Assembly (NCBI RefSeq): GCF_013363995.1
Contig: NZ_JABWGO010000009.1
Span: 62,001-126,000 of the forward strand
Length of the DNA: 64,000 bases
Reading direction: 5' to 3'
Origin: Nonomuraea rhodomycinica
GTDB taxonomy: Bacteria > Actinomycetota > Actinomycetes > Streptosporangiales > Streptosporangiaceae
In this document: piece after piece, positions 34,279 to 41,394 of the stretch
Layout of the letters: each line of letters opens with the position of its first letter
Position numbering within the stretch: the first letter of the stretch is position 1
The notes under the pieces: generated by a model
Told to the model about the DNA's origin: nothing
Databases searched by the model: none
What the model saw: the letters and a program-made list of their open reading frames with translations, nothing else
Position numbers and translations under genes: made by a program

Positions 34279-36089
34279 ACGGCGACATGGACGGTGACAC
34301 GGGGGGCGACGCGCGCGGCGGGAGGAGTCGCGCGACGGGTGGCGGGACGAGCGGGGATCCTCATCCGCCGCCGGCCCGGCCGCGGATGAGGATCCCCGCG
34401 ATGCTTCCGAAGGGACTGCCGAGCAGGCTGTCAGCGGGACTGTCGGCGAGGCTGCCGGCCGGACTGCCGGCGAGGCTGCCGACGAGGCTGTCGGCGAGGC
34501 TGTCGGCCGGACTGCCGGCCGGGCTGCCGGCCGGGTTGTCGGCCGGGCTGTCGTCGGTGCGGCTGCGGGCCACGGCGGCGGCGACGCTGGTGGTGGCGCT
34601 CGCCCTGGGCGCCGCCGCGGCCGTGCTCGTCGTCACGTTGCGCGGCAGCCTGGAGGCCAGCACCGACGCCGAGGCCGCGCGACGCGCGGTGGCCGCCGCG
34701 CCGATGCTGATCCAGTCGATCGAGGGCATCCAGGCCGCGCCCACGACCGGCGCCGGGCCCGACGGCGTGGCCGGCACCTCGCGCACCATGCCCGAACCGG
34801 CTCGCACCGTGGCCGTACCACCCGCCGAAACCCTGGCCGTACCGCCCGCCGAAACCGTGGCCGTATCGCCCGCCGAGACCGTGGCCGTGTCACCCGCCGG
34901 CCACGTCGCGGCGCTCGTCGGCCGGATCCAGGGGACCCCGGCCGCTCCCGCCGACGGGACGACGAAAGCCTCGGTGGTGCAGGGCACGGAGCTCAAGCCG
35001 GTCGGCGATCCCGACGTCGTCCTCGTCGACGCGGCGGGGAAGGCGGCCGTGGACAAGGGATGGGCGGAGCCCGACCAGTACGCGGTGGCGGCCCTGAAGG
35101 TGGACACCAAGCAGGGCACGTCCACGGTGTGGGCCAGGGCCTCCCGGGCGGGGGCCGACGAGGCGTTGCAGACGCTCGACAGCGCCCTGCTGCCCGGCGT
35201 GCCCGCGCTGCTGGGCGTGGTGGCCGCGATGACCTGGTTCTCGGTGAGCCGGGCGCTGAAGCCGGTCGCCGCGATCCGCGCCAAGATGGCCGACATCACC
35301 GCCCGGGACCTGCACCAGCGCGTGCCCGTGCCGCGCTCGCGCGACGAGATCGCGGCCCTGGCCACGACCGTCAACGGCACGCTCGACCGGTTGGAGACGG
35401 CCGTCGGGACCCATCAGCGGTTCGTCGCCGACGCCGCGCACGAGCTGCGCAGCCCGATCGCCACCCTGCGGGCCCGGCTGGAGCTGGCCCCGCCGAGCGA
35501 GCTGACCCGCGAGGCGCTGGCCGACGTCGAACGCCTCCAGGCCCTGGCCGGCGACCTGCTCATGCTGGCCAGGCTCGACGCCGGCGAACCGGTGCGCACG
35601 ACCTCGCTCGACCTCGGGCAGGTGGCCTTCGAGGAGTCGGTGCGCTCGGGCCCGGCCGCGGAGCCGAAGGTCGTCGTGGACATCGAACCCGACGTGGTGG
35701 TCCGGGGCTCGCGCGGCCACCTCGCCCGGCTGGTGACGAACCTGCTCGACAACGCGCGCCGGCACGCCGAGACGACCGTGACGGTCCGGGTGCGGCCGGG
35801 CGACGGCGTGGCGGTGCTGGAGGTGCTGGACGACGGGCCGGGGATCCCGCCGGAGCACCGGGAGGCGGTGTTCGACCGGTTCACCCGGCTGGACGAGGCC
35901 CGCGCCAGGGACGACGGCGGCGCGGGGCTCGGGCTCCCCATAGCCCGGGACATCGCGGGCCTGCACGGCGGCACGCTGGTGGCGATCGACGGCGGCTTCC
36001 GCGCCACCCTCCCGGCGATCTCCCCTGACGGCGCCGCCCTCCCCGCGGTCTCGACTGATGACCGTGCCGCCCTCCTCACGACCACCTGA
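34275..36089 (+). CDS. Sensor histidine kinase with repeat-expanded N-terminus and sensor domain
   Basis: A 604-residue kinase (if started at 34275). The N-terminal about 95 residues are low-complexity: Gly/Asp-rich, then twelve 4-residue units of the L-S/P-A-G/R type. A transmembrane helix (ATAAATLVVALALGAAAAVLVV, about 97-118), an extracellular part containing four 8-residue TVAVPPAE-like repeats (about 178-209), a second helix (about 312-327), HAMP, HisKA with AHELRSPIATLRAR, and HATPase (LLDNARRHAET, DDGPGIPPEH, GAGLGLPIARDIAGLHGG). Partner of the upstream regulator (ATGA overlap). An in-frame ATG at 34386 is an alternative start that would drop the Gly/Asp part. Confidence 0.92.
   Translation: MNGDMDGDTGGDARGGRSRATGGGTSGDPHPPPARPRMRIPAMLPKGLPSRLSAGLSARLPAGLPARLPTRLSARLSAGLPAGLPAGLSAGLSSVRLRATAAATLVVALALGAAAAVLVVTLRGSLEASTDAEAARRAVAAAPMLIQSIEGIQAAPTTGAGPDGVAGTSRTMPEPARTVAVPPAETLAVPPAETVAVSPAETVAVSPAGHVAALVGRIQGTPAAPADGTTKASVVQGTELKPVGDPDVVLVDAAGKAAVDKGWAEPDQYAVAALKVDTKQGTSTVWARASRAGADEALQTLDSALLPGVPALLGVVAAMTWFSVSRALKPVAAIRAKMADITARDLHQRVPVPRSRDEIAALATTVNGTLDRLETAVGTHQRFVADAAHELRSPIATLRARLELAPPSELTREALADVERLQALAGDLLMLARLDAGEPVRTTSLDLGQVAFEESVRSGPAAEPKVVVDIEPDVVVRGSRGHLARLVTNLLDNARRHAETTVTVRVRPGDGVAVLEVLDDGPGIPPEHREAVFDRFTRLDEARARDDGGAGLGLPIARDIAGLHGGTLVAIDGGFRATLPAISPDGAALPAVSTDDRAALLTTT
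34351..34399 (+). other. 18-bp perfect inverted repeat near the kinase start
   Basis: The arm at 34351-34368 (GCGGGGATCCTCATCCGC) and the arm at 34382-34399 are perfect reverse complements with a 13-base loop. It lies 76 bases after the overlapping kinase start codon, within the coding region, and an in-frame ATG (34386) sits in the second arm. It could slow ribosomes, attenuate transcription between regulator and kinase, or mark the true untranslated leader. Confidence 0.7.
34416..34559 (+). repeat. 12 x 12-nt tandem repeat in the kinase gene
   Basis: Twelve contiguous 12-base units with consensus CTGYCGGCSRGG, differing at one to four positions each. The frame is kept, so each adds four residues (Leu-Ser/Pro-Ala-Gly/Arg). 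Such arrays change copy number by slippage. It encodes the cytoplasmic stretch just before the first transmembrane helix. Confidence 0.9.
34806..34901 (+). repeat. 4 x 24-nt tandem repeat in the kinase sensor domain
   Basis: Four 24-base units (ACCGTGGCCGTACCRCCCGC plus GAA-type end) encode TVAVPPAE, TLAVPPAE, TVAVSPAE and TVAVSPAG. In frame and between the two transmembrane helices, so the repeat is expected outside the membrane. Confidence 0.9.
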
Positions 36090-36097
36090 GCGTTCGG

Positions 36098-36508
36098 CTA
36101 AGGGGTCAGGTGGACCGGGCAGCCGAGGTCGGCGCCCAGCCGGGTCAGGCCGGTCGCGAAGGAGTCGCGTGTGGCCCGGTCGTAGCCGACGAAGAACCGG
36201 TTGGCCAGCGGCACCCCCCAGCGCAGGCTCGTGGCCACGTTGTAGACCCGGTGGGTGAGCCGCGTGCCGTCGGGGTGGGGGGCGAGCGTCCACTCGGCCC
36301 GGTACCACCAGCCGCCCTGGAGGGCGATCATCCGGTCGGTGACCTCGACGGTGCTCCTGTGCCCCGGGAAGTCCTCGACGGTGAAGCGGTCGCCGTCGGG
36401 CACCGGGTCCGGCAGCAGCGCCTTCCGCAGGGCCTCTCGCACGCGCCCCACCGGCGCCTCGACCACGCCCGACACCTCAGTGATCAGTTTCCTGTCCTTG
36501 CCGCTCAT
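36098..36508 (-). CDS. SRPBCC-superfamily protein
   Basis: A 136-residue START/Bet v 1-like single-domain protein. Typical beginning VSGVVEAPVGRVREAL, beta-strands VEDFPGHRSTVEVTDRMIALQGGWWYRAEWTLAPHPDGTRLTHRVYNV, and a C-terminal helix (FFVGYDRATRDSFATGLTRLGADLG). The fold binds hydrophobic ligands; this one's ligand is unknown. AAGGAGG precedes ATG 36508. The gene starts inside the end of the PadR regulator gene (32-base overlap), so the two are co-translated and presumably functionally linked. Confidence 0.85.
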   Translation of the reverse strand: MSGKDRKLITEVSGVVEAPVGRVREALRKALLPDPVPDGDRFTVEDFPGHRSTVEVTDRMIALQGGWWYRAEWTLAPHPDGTRLTHRVYNVATSLRWGVPLANRFFVGYDRATRDSFATGLTRLGADLGCPVHLTP

Positions 36509-37112
36509 GCCCGCCTCCTTGGGAAGCCCGCTCCAGCAGTGACCGCTTGACCGTGTCCGGCCAGTCGAGCGCGCCGCTCTCCAGCCGTTCCAGCACCCCC
36601 CGCACCCAGGCCAGCTCGGCCGCCTGGGCGGCCCGCTGACAGTCGAGCTTCAGCGCCAGCACCTCCGGCAGGCCGTTGTCGGCCATGCCCGCGAGGTGCG
36701 CGTCGAGGCCGGCGACCGCCGCTTCCAACGCCGCGGCCCGGCTGCGCAGCGCGCGCCGCGCCTCGGGCACCGGCAGCGCGCCGATCAGCGACATCCCCGC
36801 GACGAGCACGCGCTGGTCGGGGTCCGGCCGCTCCAGCAGGCGGCGCAGGCGCGTGGCCAGCTCCTCGCGGCCCTCGGCGGTGATCTCGTAGACGGTCCGC
36901 TCCGGCCGCCGCCCCTCACGTCCGGTGGCGGACGGGGTGATCAGCTCGTCGCGGGCCAGCCGCGCGACCGCGTGGTACAGGCTCCTGGGCAGCCCGGTCA
37001 CGTAGTCCTTGTGCGTGTCGACGATGAGGCGGTGCAGCTCGTACGGGTGACCGGCGCGTACCGAGAGCAGGGCGAGCACGGTCAGCCCGACCAGGTCATG
37101 GCGTTGCGCCAT
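36477..37112 (-). CDS. PadR-family transcriptional regulator
   Basis: A 211-residue PadR regulator. N-terminal winged helix (about 8-85): TVLALLSVRAGHPYELHRLIV, GLPRSLYHAVARLARDELI, VYEITAEGREEL; the C-terminal helical dimerisation part runs from about 95 (VLVAGMSLIGALPVPEARRAL). PadR proteins usually repress detoxification genes or exporters and release on ligand binding. GGAGG just before ATG 37112 lies inside a 35-bp palindrome, a probable autoregulatory operator. The downstream overlapping gene is an SRPBCC ligand-binding protein. Confidence 0.92.
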   Translation of the reverse strand: MAQRHDLVGLTVLALLSVRAGHPYELHRLIVDTHKDYVTGLPRSLYHAVARLARDELITPSATGREGRRPERTVYEITAEGREELATRLRRLLERPDPDQRVLVAGMSLIGALPVPEARRALRSRAAALEAAVAGLDAHLAGMADNGLPEVLALKLDCQRAAQAAELAWVRGVLERLESGALDWPDTVKRSLLERASQGGGHERQGQETDH

Positions 37113-37117
37113 AGTGC

Positions 37118-37152
37118 CTCCTTCTATAGTGCATTTTGCACTATAGAAGGAG
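37118..37152. promoter_or_regulatory. 35-bp perfect palindrome, probable PadR operator
   Basis: CTCCTTCTATAGTGCA - TTT - TGCACTATAGAAGGAG: 16-bp arms with no mismatch, 6 bp before the PadR start. The SD GGAGG is inside it, and a further ATAGTGC copy lies at 37111-37117. An AT-rich core in a high-GC genome and the position suggest a repressor site overlapping the ribosome site; in RNA it would also form a strong hairpin. Confidence 0.8.
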
Positions 37153-37190
37153 CCGCCGAGGCTGTCGAGGGCCCGCCGGGGCGGGATGCG

Positions 37191-37997
37191 TCAGGCGAGG
37201 CTGCTGTCGAGCTGCAGGAAGGCGCGCTCGATGATCTGCCGGCTGACGTCCTCGGGATACGGGAACTGCTTGATCAGGTCGCGCAGCCCCTCCGCGTGCG
37301 CCCGCCTCGCCAGCTCGGCCACGGCGGCCAGCTCGGCCCCCTGCGCCTCGGCGAACGCGCGGTCCACCACCGCGCCGTGACCGGGCACGATCACCTCGCC
37401 GGGCAGCTCGGCCAGCATGGCGGCCGTCGTCACCGGCCAGTCGAGCGGGTAGGAGTCGCCGAACGCCGGCGGCGCCCCCTGCTCGACCAGGTCACCGGCG
37501 AACACCACACCGGCGTCGGGCACGTACGTCACGATGTCGTTGCTGCTGTGGCCCAGCCCGAAGTGGCGCAGGTGGACGATCCGCCCGCCGATGTCGAGCG
37601 ACGCCGCGGTGGTGAACGTGTGGTCGGGCGGCACGATCACCACTTCCTCGAACTCCTCGCGCCGCTCCTCGGGCATCATCCGGATGACGTTGGCCCGCTG
37701 CTCCTCGCCGTGCCGCTCCATCTCCTCGGCGCAGCGGATGTGTCCCCAGATCTCGGCCGGGCGGAACAGCGCGTTGCCCCACACGTGGTCGAAGTGAGTG
37801 TGGCTGTTGACGACCGTCCAGGGGCTGCTCGTGATCCGCCGGACCGCGTCGATCAGGTCGGCGGCCTCACGGTGCGACGCCCTGGTGTCGAGCACCAGGC
37901 AGTGCCCGTCGCCCACGACGAGGCCGACGTTCATGTCGTACGACCTGTGGCGCCGGACGTAGACCCGGTCGCCGACCTCCCGCCATTGCTCTCTCAT
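37191..37997 (-). CDS. Metallo-beta-lactamase-fold hydrolase
   Basis: A 268-residue MBL-fold protein. Metal-binding motif NSHTHFDHVWGN (HxHxDH, about 63-75), the second His in HFGLGHSSND, FAGDLVEQG Asp and the VPGHGAVV His (about 205). The class includes glyoxalase II-like, quorum-quenching and metabolite hydrolases; the substrate cannot be assigned. No signal peptide, so cytoplasmic. It stands 38 bases from the PadR palindrome and reads leftward as well, between the NarL-type system and PadR. Confidence 0.92.
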   Translation of the reverse strand: MREQWREVGDRVYVRRHRSYDMNVGLVVGDGHCLVLDTRASHREAADLIDAVRRITSSPWTVVNSHTHFDHVWGNALFRPAEIWGHIRCAEEMERHGEEQRANVIRMMPEERREEFEEVVIVPPDHTFTTAASLDIGGRIVHLRHFGLGHSSNDIVTYVPDAGVVFAGDLVEQGAPPAFGDSYPLDWPVTTAAMLAELPGEVIVPGHGAVVDRAFAEAQGAELAAVAELARRAHAEGLRDLIKQFPYPEDVSRQIIERAFLQLDSSLA

Positions 37998-38007
37998 GGA
38001 CGAAACC

Positions 38008-38652
38008 TTACTGACGGCGAAGGTAGGCGAGCACGGCCAGCACCCGCCGGTGACCGTCGGCCGCGGGCGGCAGGTCGAGCTTGGTGAAGACCCCGGCGAT
38101 GTGCTTGGCCACGGCCGCCTCCGTGACGAACAGCTCGCCGGCGATCGAGGCGTTGGAGCGGCCTTCGGCGATCAGCGCCAGCACCTCGCGCTCCCTGGGC
38201 GTGAGCCGCAGCAACGGGTCGCGGGAGCGTCGCAGGAGCTGGCGCACCACCTCGGGGTCGACGACCGTGCCGCCCGCCGCGACCCTGCCGAGCGCGTCCA
38301 CGAACTCGCGCACGTCGCCGACGCGGTCCTTCAGCAGGTAGCCGACCCCGGCGCCGCCGCCGGAGTCGAGCAGCTCTGCGGCGTACGTCTGCTCCACGTA
38401 CTGGCTGAGCACGAGCACGGCCGGGGCCGGGCGCGAGCGGCGCAGCTCCAGGGCGGCGCGCAGCCCCTCGTCGGAGAAGCCGGGCGGCATGCGGACGTCG
38501 GTGAGCACGACGTCCGGCCGGTGCTCTTCGACGGCCGCGACGAGCGACGGCGCGTCGCCGACGGCGGCGGGCACGGTGTGGCCGAAGCGTTCGAGGAGAC
38601 CGATCAGGCCCTCGCGGAGCAGGACGGCGTCCTCGGCGATCACGACGCGCAC
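38008..38652 (-). CDS. NarL/LuxR-family response regulator
   Basis: A 214-residue regulator. Receiver (1-120): VVIAEDAVLLREGL, phospho-acceptor in VVLTDVRMPPGFSDEG (Asp near 54), VLSQYVEQTYAAELL and VGYLLKDRV. LuxR helix-turn-helix (about 150-210): LTPREREVLALIAEGRSNASIAGELFVTEAAVAKHIAGVFTKLDL. GTG at 38652 overlaps the kinase stop by 13 bases. The MPPxxSDEGLRAAL signature in the receiver is shared with the second NarL system at 57.4 kb. Third gene of an operon with a small membrane protein and the kinase. Targets unknown. Confidence 0.94.
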   Translation of the reverse strand: MRVVIAEDAVLLREGLIGLLERFGHTVPAAVGDAPSLVAAVEEHRPDVVLTDVRMPPGFSDEGLRAALELRRSRPAPAVLVLSQYVEQTYAAELLDSGGGAGVGYLLKDRVGDVREFVDALGRVAAGGTVVDPEVVRQLLRRSRDPLLRLTPREREVLALIAEGRSNASIAGELFVTEAAVAKHIAGVFTKLDLPPAADGHRRVLAVLAYLRRQ

Positions 38653-39818
38653 GGGATCTCCACTCGCATCCGGGTCGGGCCGCCGGCCGGGCTCGACAGC
38701 GACAGCCTGCCGCCCACGACGGACAGCCGGTCGGCCAGCCCGGTCAGGCCGGTGCCGCGCCGGGGGTCGGCCCCGCCCCGGCCGTCGTCGTGGATCTCCA
38801 GGAGGAGCGTGCCGTCCGCCGCGCCGCCGGTGACGCGGGCCGCGCTCGCGCCGCTGTGCCGGGCGACGTTGGCGAGGGCCTCCGTCACGACGTAGTACGC
38901 GGTGACCTCGACGGCCGCGGGCAGCCGCTCCTCCAGCGCGAGGTCCACCTCCACCGGGACGGGCGAGCGGCCGGCGACATCGCGCACGGCCGCGGGCAGG
39001 CCCCGGTCGGTGAGCACCTGGGAGTGCACGCCCCTGACGAGCGCGCGCAGCTCGGCCAGCGCCTGCTTGGCCTCGCCGTGGGCCCGCTCGACCGCCCGGG
39101 CGGCGGGGCTGTCCTCCGGCAGGTCCAGCCGCGCCATGCCGAGGGTCATCGTGAGCGCCACCAGCCGCTGCTGGGCGCCGTCGTGCAGGTCGCGCTCGAT
39201 CCGGCGCCGCTCGGTCTCGAACGCGTCGACGAGCCGGGCGCGCGAACGCAGCACCTCCGCCAGCTCGGTGGCCTGCGGGGCGAGGATCGCCCGGGTCATG
39301 GCGCCCCGGGCGCCCGCCCAGGCGGTCAGCGTGTACGCGGCGACGGGCACCAGGAGCACCCCGGCGGCCGAGGCCGCGACGGCGGCGACCGGCTCCACCT
39401 CGGGCTGCACGGCCGGCGACAGGATCAGCAGGACGGGCCCCGCCGCGCCGAACGCCGCCATGACCAGGTCCATCCACCACAGCACGAGCAGCGCGAGCCC
39501 GCCGAGCGCGACCACCCGGCCCTCCTCCCGCCGCCCGCGGGAGGCGGTGTCCCCGGCGGGCAGCGGCACGCCGTCCACCAGCCGCAGCCGCCACCGCTCG
39601 TACCTCCCCGCCATCGGGGTGATCAGCGCGGCCACCGCCACGCCGGCGGCCAGGACGGCCGGTGAGGACGTCACCGCCACGGCGGCCACGACGCCGAGAA
39701 CGGGCAGGCCGGGCACGGCCCCGGCCAGCAGGTAGGCCAGGGAGCGCCACGGCCAGGCCGACCGCAGGAAGGGGATCGGCCGCTGGGCGAGCGCTTCCAG
39801 CGCGGTCCTGACGAGCAC
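38640..39818 (-). CDS. NarL-type sensor histidine kinase
   Basis: A 392-residue kinase of the HisKA_3 class. N-terminal membrane sensor with about four to six helices (about 20-170), dimerisation/phosphorylation helix ETERRRIERDLHDGAQQRLVALTMTLG (His in RDLHDGAQ, about 214), and a short HATPase (VVTEALANVARHSGA, DDGRGGADP, GTGLTGLADRLSVVGG). The stop overlaps the regulator start by 13 bases. A close architectural twin lies at 56.2 kb. The stimulus is unknown; few-residue loops suggest sensing within the membrane or by partners. Confidence 0.93.
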   Translation of the reverse strand: MLVRTALEALAQRPIPFLRSAWPWRSLAYLLAGAVPGLPVLGVVAAVAVTSSPAVLAAGVAVAALITPMAGRYERWRLRLVDGVPLPAGDTASRGRREEGRVVALGGLALLVLWWMDLVMAAFGAAGPVLLILSPAVQPEVEPVAAVAASAAGVLLVPVAAYTLTAWAGARGAMTRAILAPQATELAEVLRSRARLVDAFETERRRIERDLHDGAQQRLVALTMTLGMARLDLPEDSPAARAVERAHGEAKQALAELRALVRGVHSQVLTDRGLPAAVRDVAGRSPVPVEVDLALEERLPAAVEVTAYYVVTEALANVARHSGASAARVTGGAADGTLLLEIHDDGRGGADPRRGTGLTGLADRLSVVGGRLSLSSPAGGPTRMRVEIPCAS

Positions 39819-39827
39819 CCGGCGACA

Positions 39828-40172
39828 CTATCCGCGGACGGCGCCCGAGGTCAGTAGTGCCAGGTAGACCTTCGCCCCTTCTGCCCGGGCCTTCCCGACG
39901 GCGGGCAGGGCCGTCAGGACGGGCGGGGTGTCGTCGGCGGGGGGCGGCACCGGATCCGGACGGCGGTCCACGGCCTGGAGGGTGAGCGCGCCCGCGGCCA
40001 GGACGACCAGGCAGACCACCACGATCAGCACGCGCCGGCGCAGGCGGCCGCCCGGGGCGAAGGCGAGCCGGAGCCGCCAGCCCAGCCCCGGCGGCTTCAG
40101 GCGCACGCCGGCCGTCAGGCGGGCGAAGGCCGCGTCGACGTCCAGCTCGGGCTGGTCTTCAGGCGGGTTCAC
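39828..40172 (-). CDS. Small single-pass membrane protein ahead of the kinase
   Basis: A 114-residue protein: acidic N-terminus (PEDQPELDVDAAFARL), basic stretch (WRLRLAFAPGGRLRRR), one transmembrane helix (VLIVVVCLVVLAAGALTLQAV, about 48-68) and a Pro-rich extracellular tail. The kinase gene starts 9 bases after its stop, so it is the first gene of the same operon. I do not recognise the family. An accessory or input protein for the kinase is a reasonable guess. ATG or alternative start at 40172 taken as the longest plausible frame. Confidence 0.65.
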   Translation of the reverse strand: MNPPEDQPELDVDAAFARLTAGVRLKPPGLGWRLRLAFAPGGRLRRRVLIVVVCLVVLAAGALTLQAVDRRPDPVPPPADDTPPVLTALPAVGKARAEGAKVYLALLTSGAVRG

Positions 40173-40391
40173 AAGACAGCGATCCTAAAACACGTCAAAC
40201 GCCATCAAGGACATGTGCGATCACATATTGATCACGTACTCGGTTATGCCGCGCCGGCCGCTGATTTCGGTGCCGAATTCGGCGGTGAAGCATTCATGAG
40301 GGGATGTACGGCGTGGCGTCCTTTTCCGCCGTGAACGCTCGCCATAATGAGGTGATCATCCTGGTGGCGAACGCCCGGCGGGGAGGCTCCC

Positions 40392-40889
40392 ATGCGTTCC
40401 GTGACAGGAACGGCCGCCGCCGTTCTCCTGGCGAGCCCGGCCACGGCCACGCTCGCGGCCGTCCCGTGCCCGCCCGCCGCCGCGAACGCCGCGGCCCCTG
40501 TGGCCGCCTCCCGCGGCCCGCTGCCCAAGGACTGGAAGAAGCGCACCTCCCTGCGGATCCTGCCGCAGTGGCCGCGTCAGAACGACACCGTGCGCGTCTT
40601 CGTCCACTGCCCCACGAAGGCCAACCACGCGCTCATCGGGTCCACCGCGTTCACGCTGAAGGGCTCGTGGCGGATCTACCGCGAGGTGGGGCTCGGGCTG
40701 TCCGACCGGGGGCTCGGCCGGCGCGGCGTCGGCATCTCCTACTACGCCTTCCCGGGCGACCACCTGGCGCACCTCAAGTGCGTGAAGGTCACGATCGACG
40801 AGCACACGCGTCTGAGGAAGGTACGCGTGATCAGCCGCTTCACCGTGCCCCTGGTGGTGCGCCCGTTCCGGCTCAGGCGCTTCCTCTGA
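40392..40889 (+). CDS. Secreted protein of unknown function
   Basis: A 165-residue exported protein: signal peptide (MRSVTGTAAAVLLASPATATLAA), a low-complexity Ala/Pro linker, then a beta-rich domain with cysteines (FVHCPTKANH and HLKCVKVTID) that may pair. The segments RQNDTVRVFVHCPTKANHALIGSTAFTL and KVRVISRFTVPLVV suggest an Ig-like fold, as in many actinobacterial surface proteins. No enzyme motif. Upstream 40173-40391 is non-coding, AT-richer, with a repeated GATCAC; no clear operator. Convergent with the ABM-domain gene. Confidence 0.7.
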   Translation: MRSVTGTAAAVLLASPATATLAAVPCPPAAANAAAPVAASRGPLPKDWKKRTSLRILPQWPRQNDTVRVFVHCPTKANHALIGSTAFTLKGSWRIYREVGLGLSDRGLGRRGVGISYYAFPGDHLAHLKCVKVTIDEHTRLRKVRVISRFTVPLVVRPFRLRRFL

Positions 40890-40893
40890 CCCG

Positions 40894-41190
40894 CTAGAGC
40901 GCGACCAGCAGCTCGTGGTCGATCTCCACGAACTCCACGATCAGCTCGCCGAACCGGCCGGCGATCAGCTCCTGGTACGCCGCCGAGCCCGTGTGGACGT
41001 CGTAGGCCGCCTTGTCCGCGAAATGCTCCACGAACAGCAGGTAGTCAGGCTTGGCCGGGTCCCGGTACACCCGGAACGACAGCGTGCCGTCCTCCACCGC
41101 CGGTCCCTCGGGGGCGAACTCCCGCACGATCTCCTCGGCCCTTTCTTGCATGCCGTCCTTGAGCTTGATGGGGAACACCTTGGCGAGCAC
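40894..41190 (-). CDS. Antibiotic biosynthesis monooxygenase (ABM)-domain protein
   Basis: A 98-residue dimeric alpha-beta barrel (ABM/YgiN-like) protein. It opens with VFPIKLKDGMQERAEEIVREF, then GTLSFRVYRDPAKPDYLLFVEHFADKAAYDVHTGSAAYQEL, the family core with conserved Glu-x-x and His. Members act as quinol or polyketide monooxygenases without cofactor or as heme-degrading enzymes. The substrate cannot be read; no polyketide genes are near. It lies 4 bases from the end of the convergent secreted protein gene. Confidence 0.9.
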   Translation of the reverse strand: MLAKVFPIKLKDGMQERAEEIVREFAPEGPAVEDGTLSFRVYRDPAKPDYLLFVEHFADKAAYDVHTGSAAYQELIAGRFGELIVEFVEIDHELLVAL

Positions 41191-41394
41191 GGATCCTCCT
41201 GGTCGGTCGGGCGCCCGCGTCGCTCGGGCGCCGCGGTCGGGCAGCGCCTCCGGAGCCCGGGCGCTGTGATCGGACGACCGACATCCTCGACCCGGCGCCC
41301 CGGCGGGGTCCGGTCAGATGCGGACACGCCTCCTGCGTCCGGTCATGTCCGGATCTGTCTGGCGTCGGCGGGGGCGGTGCCGTAGATCTGGTCC

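Noticed and set aside
40173..40391. Gene or operator in the gap before the secreted protein
   Set aside because: Only a repeated GATCAC around an AT-rich stretch; no credible frame or symmetric site of useful length.
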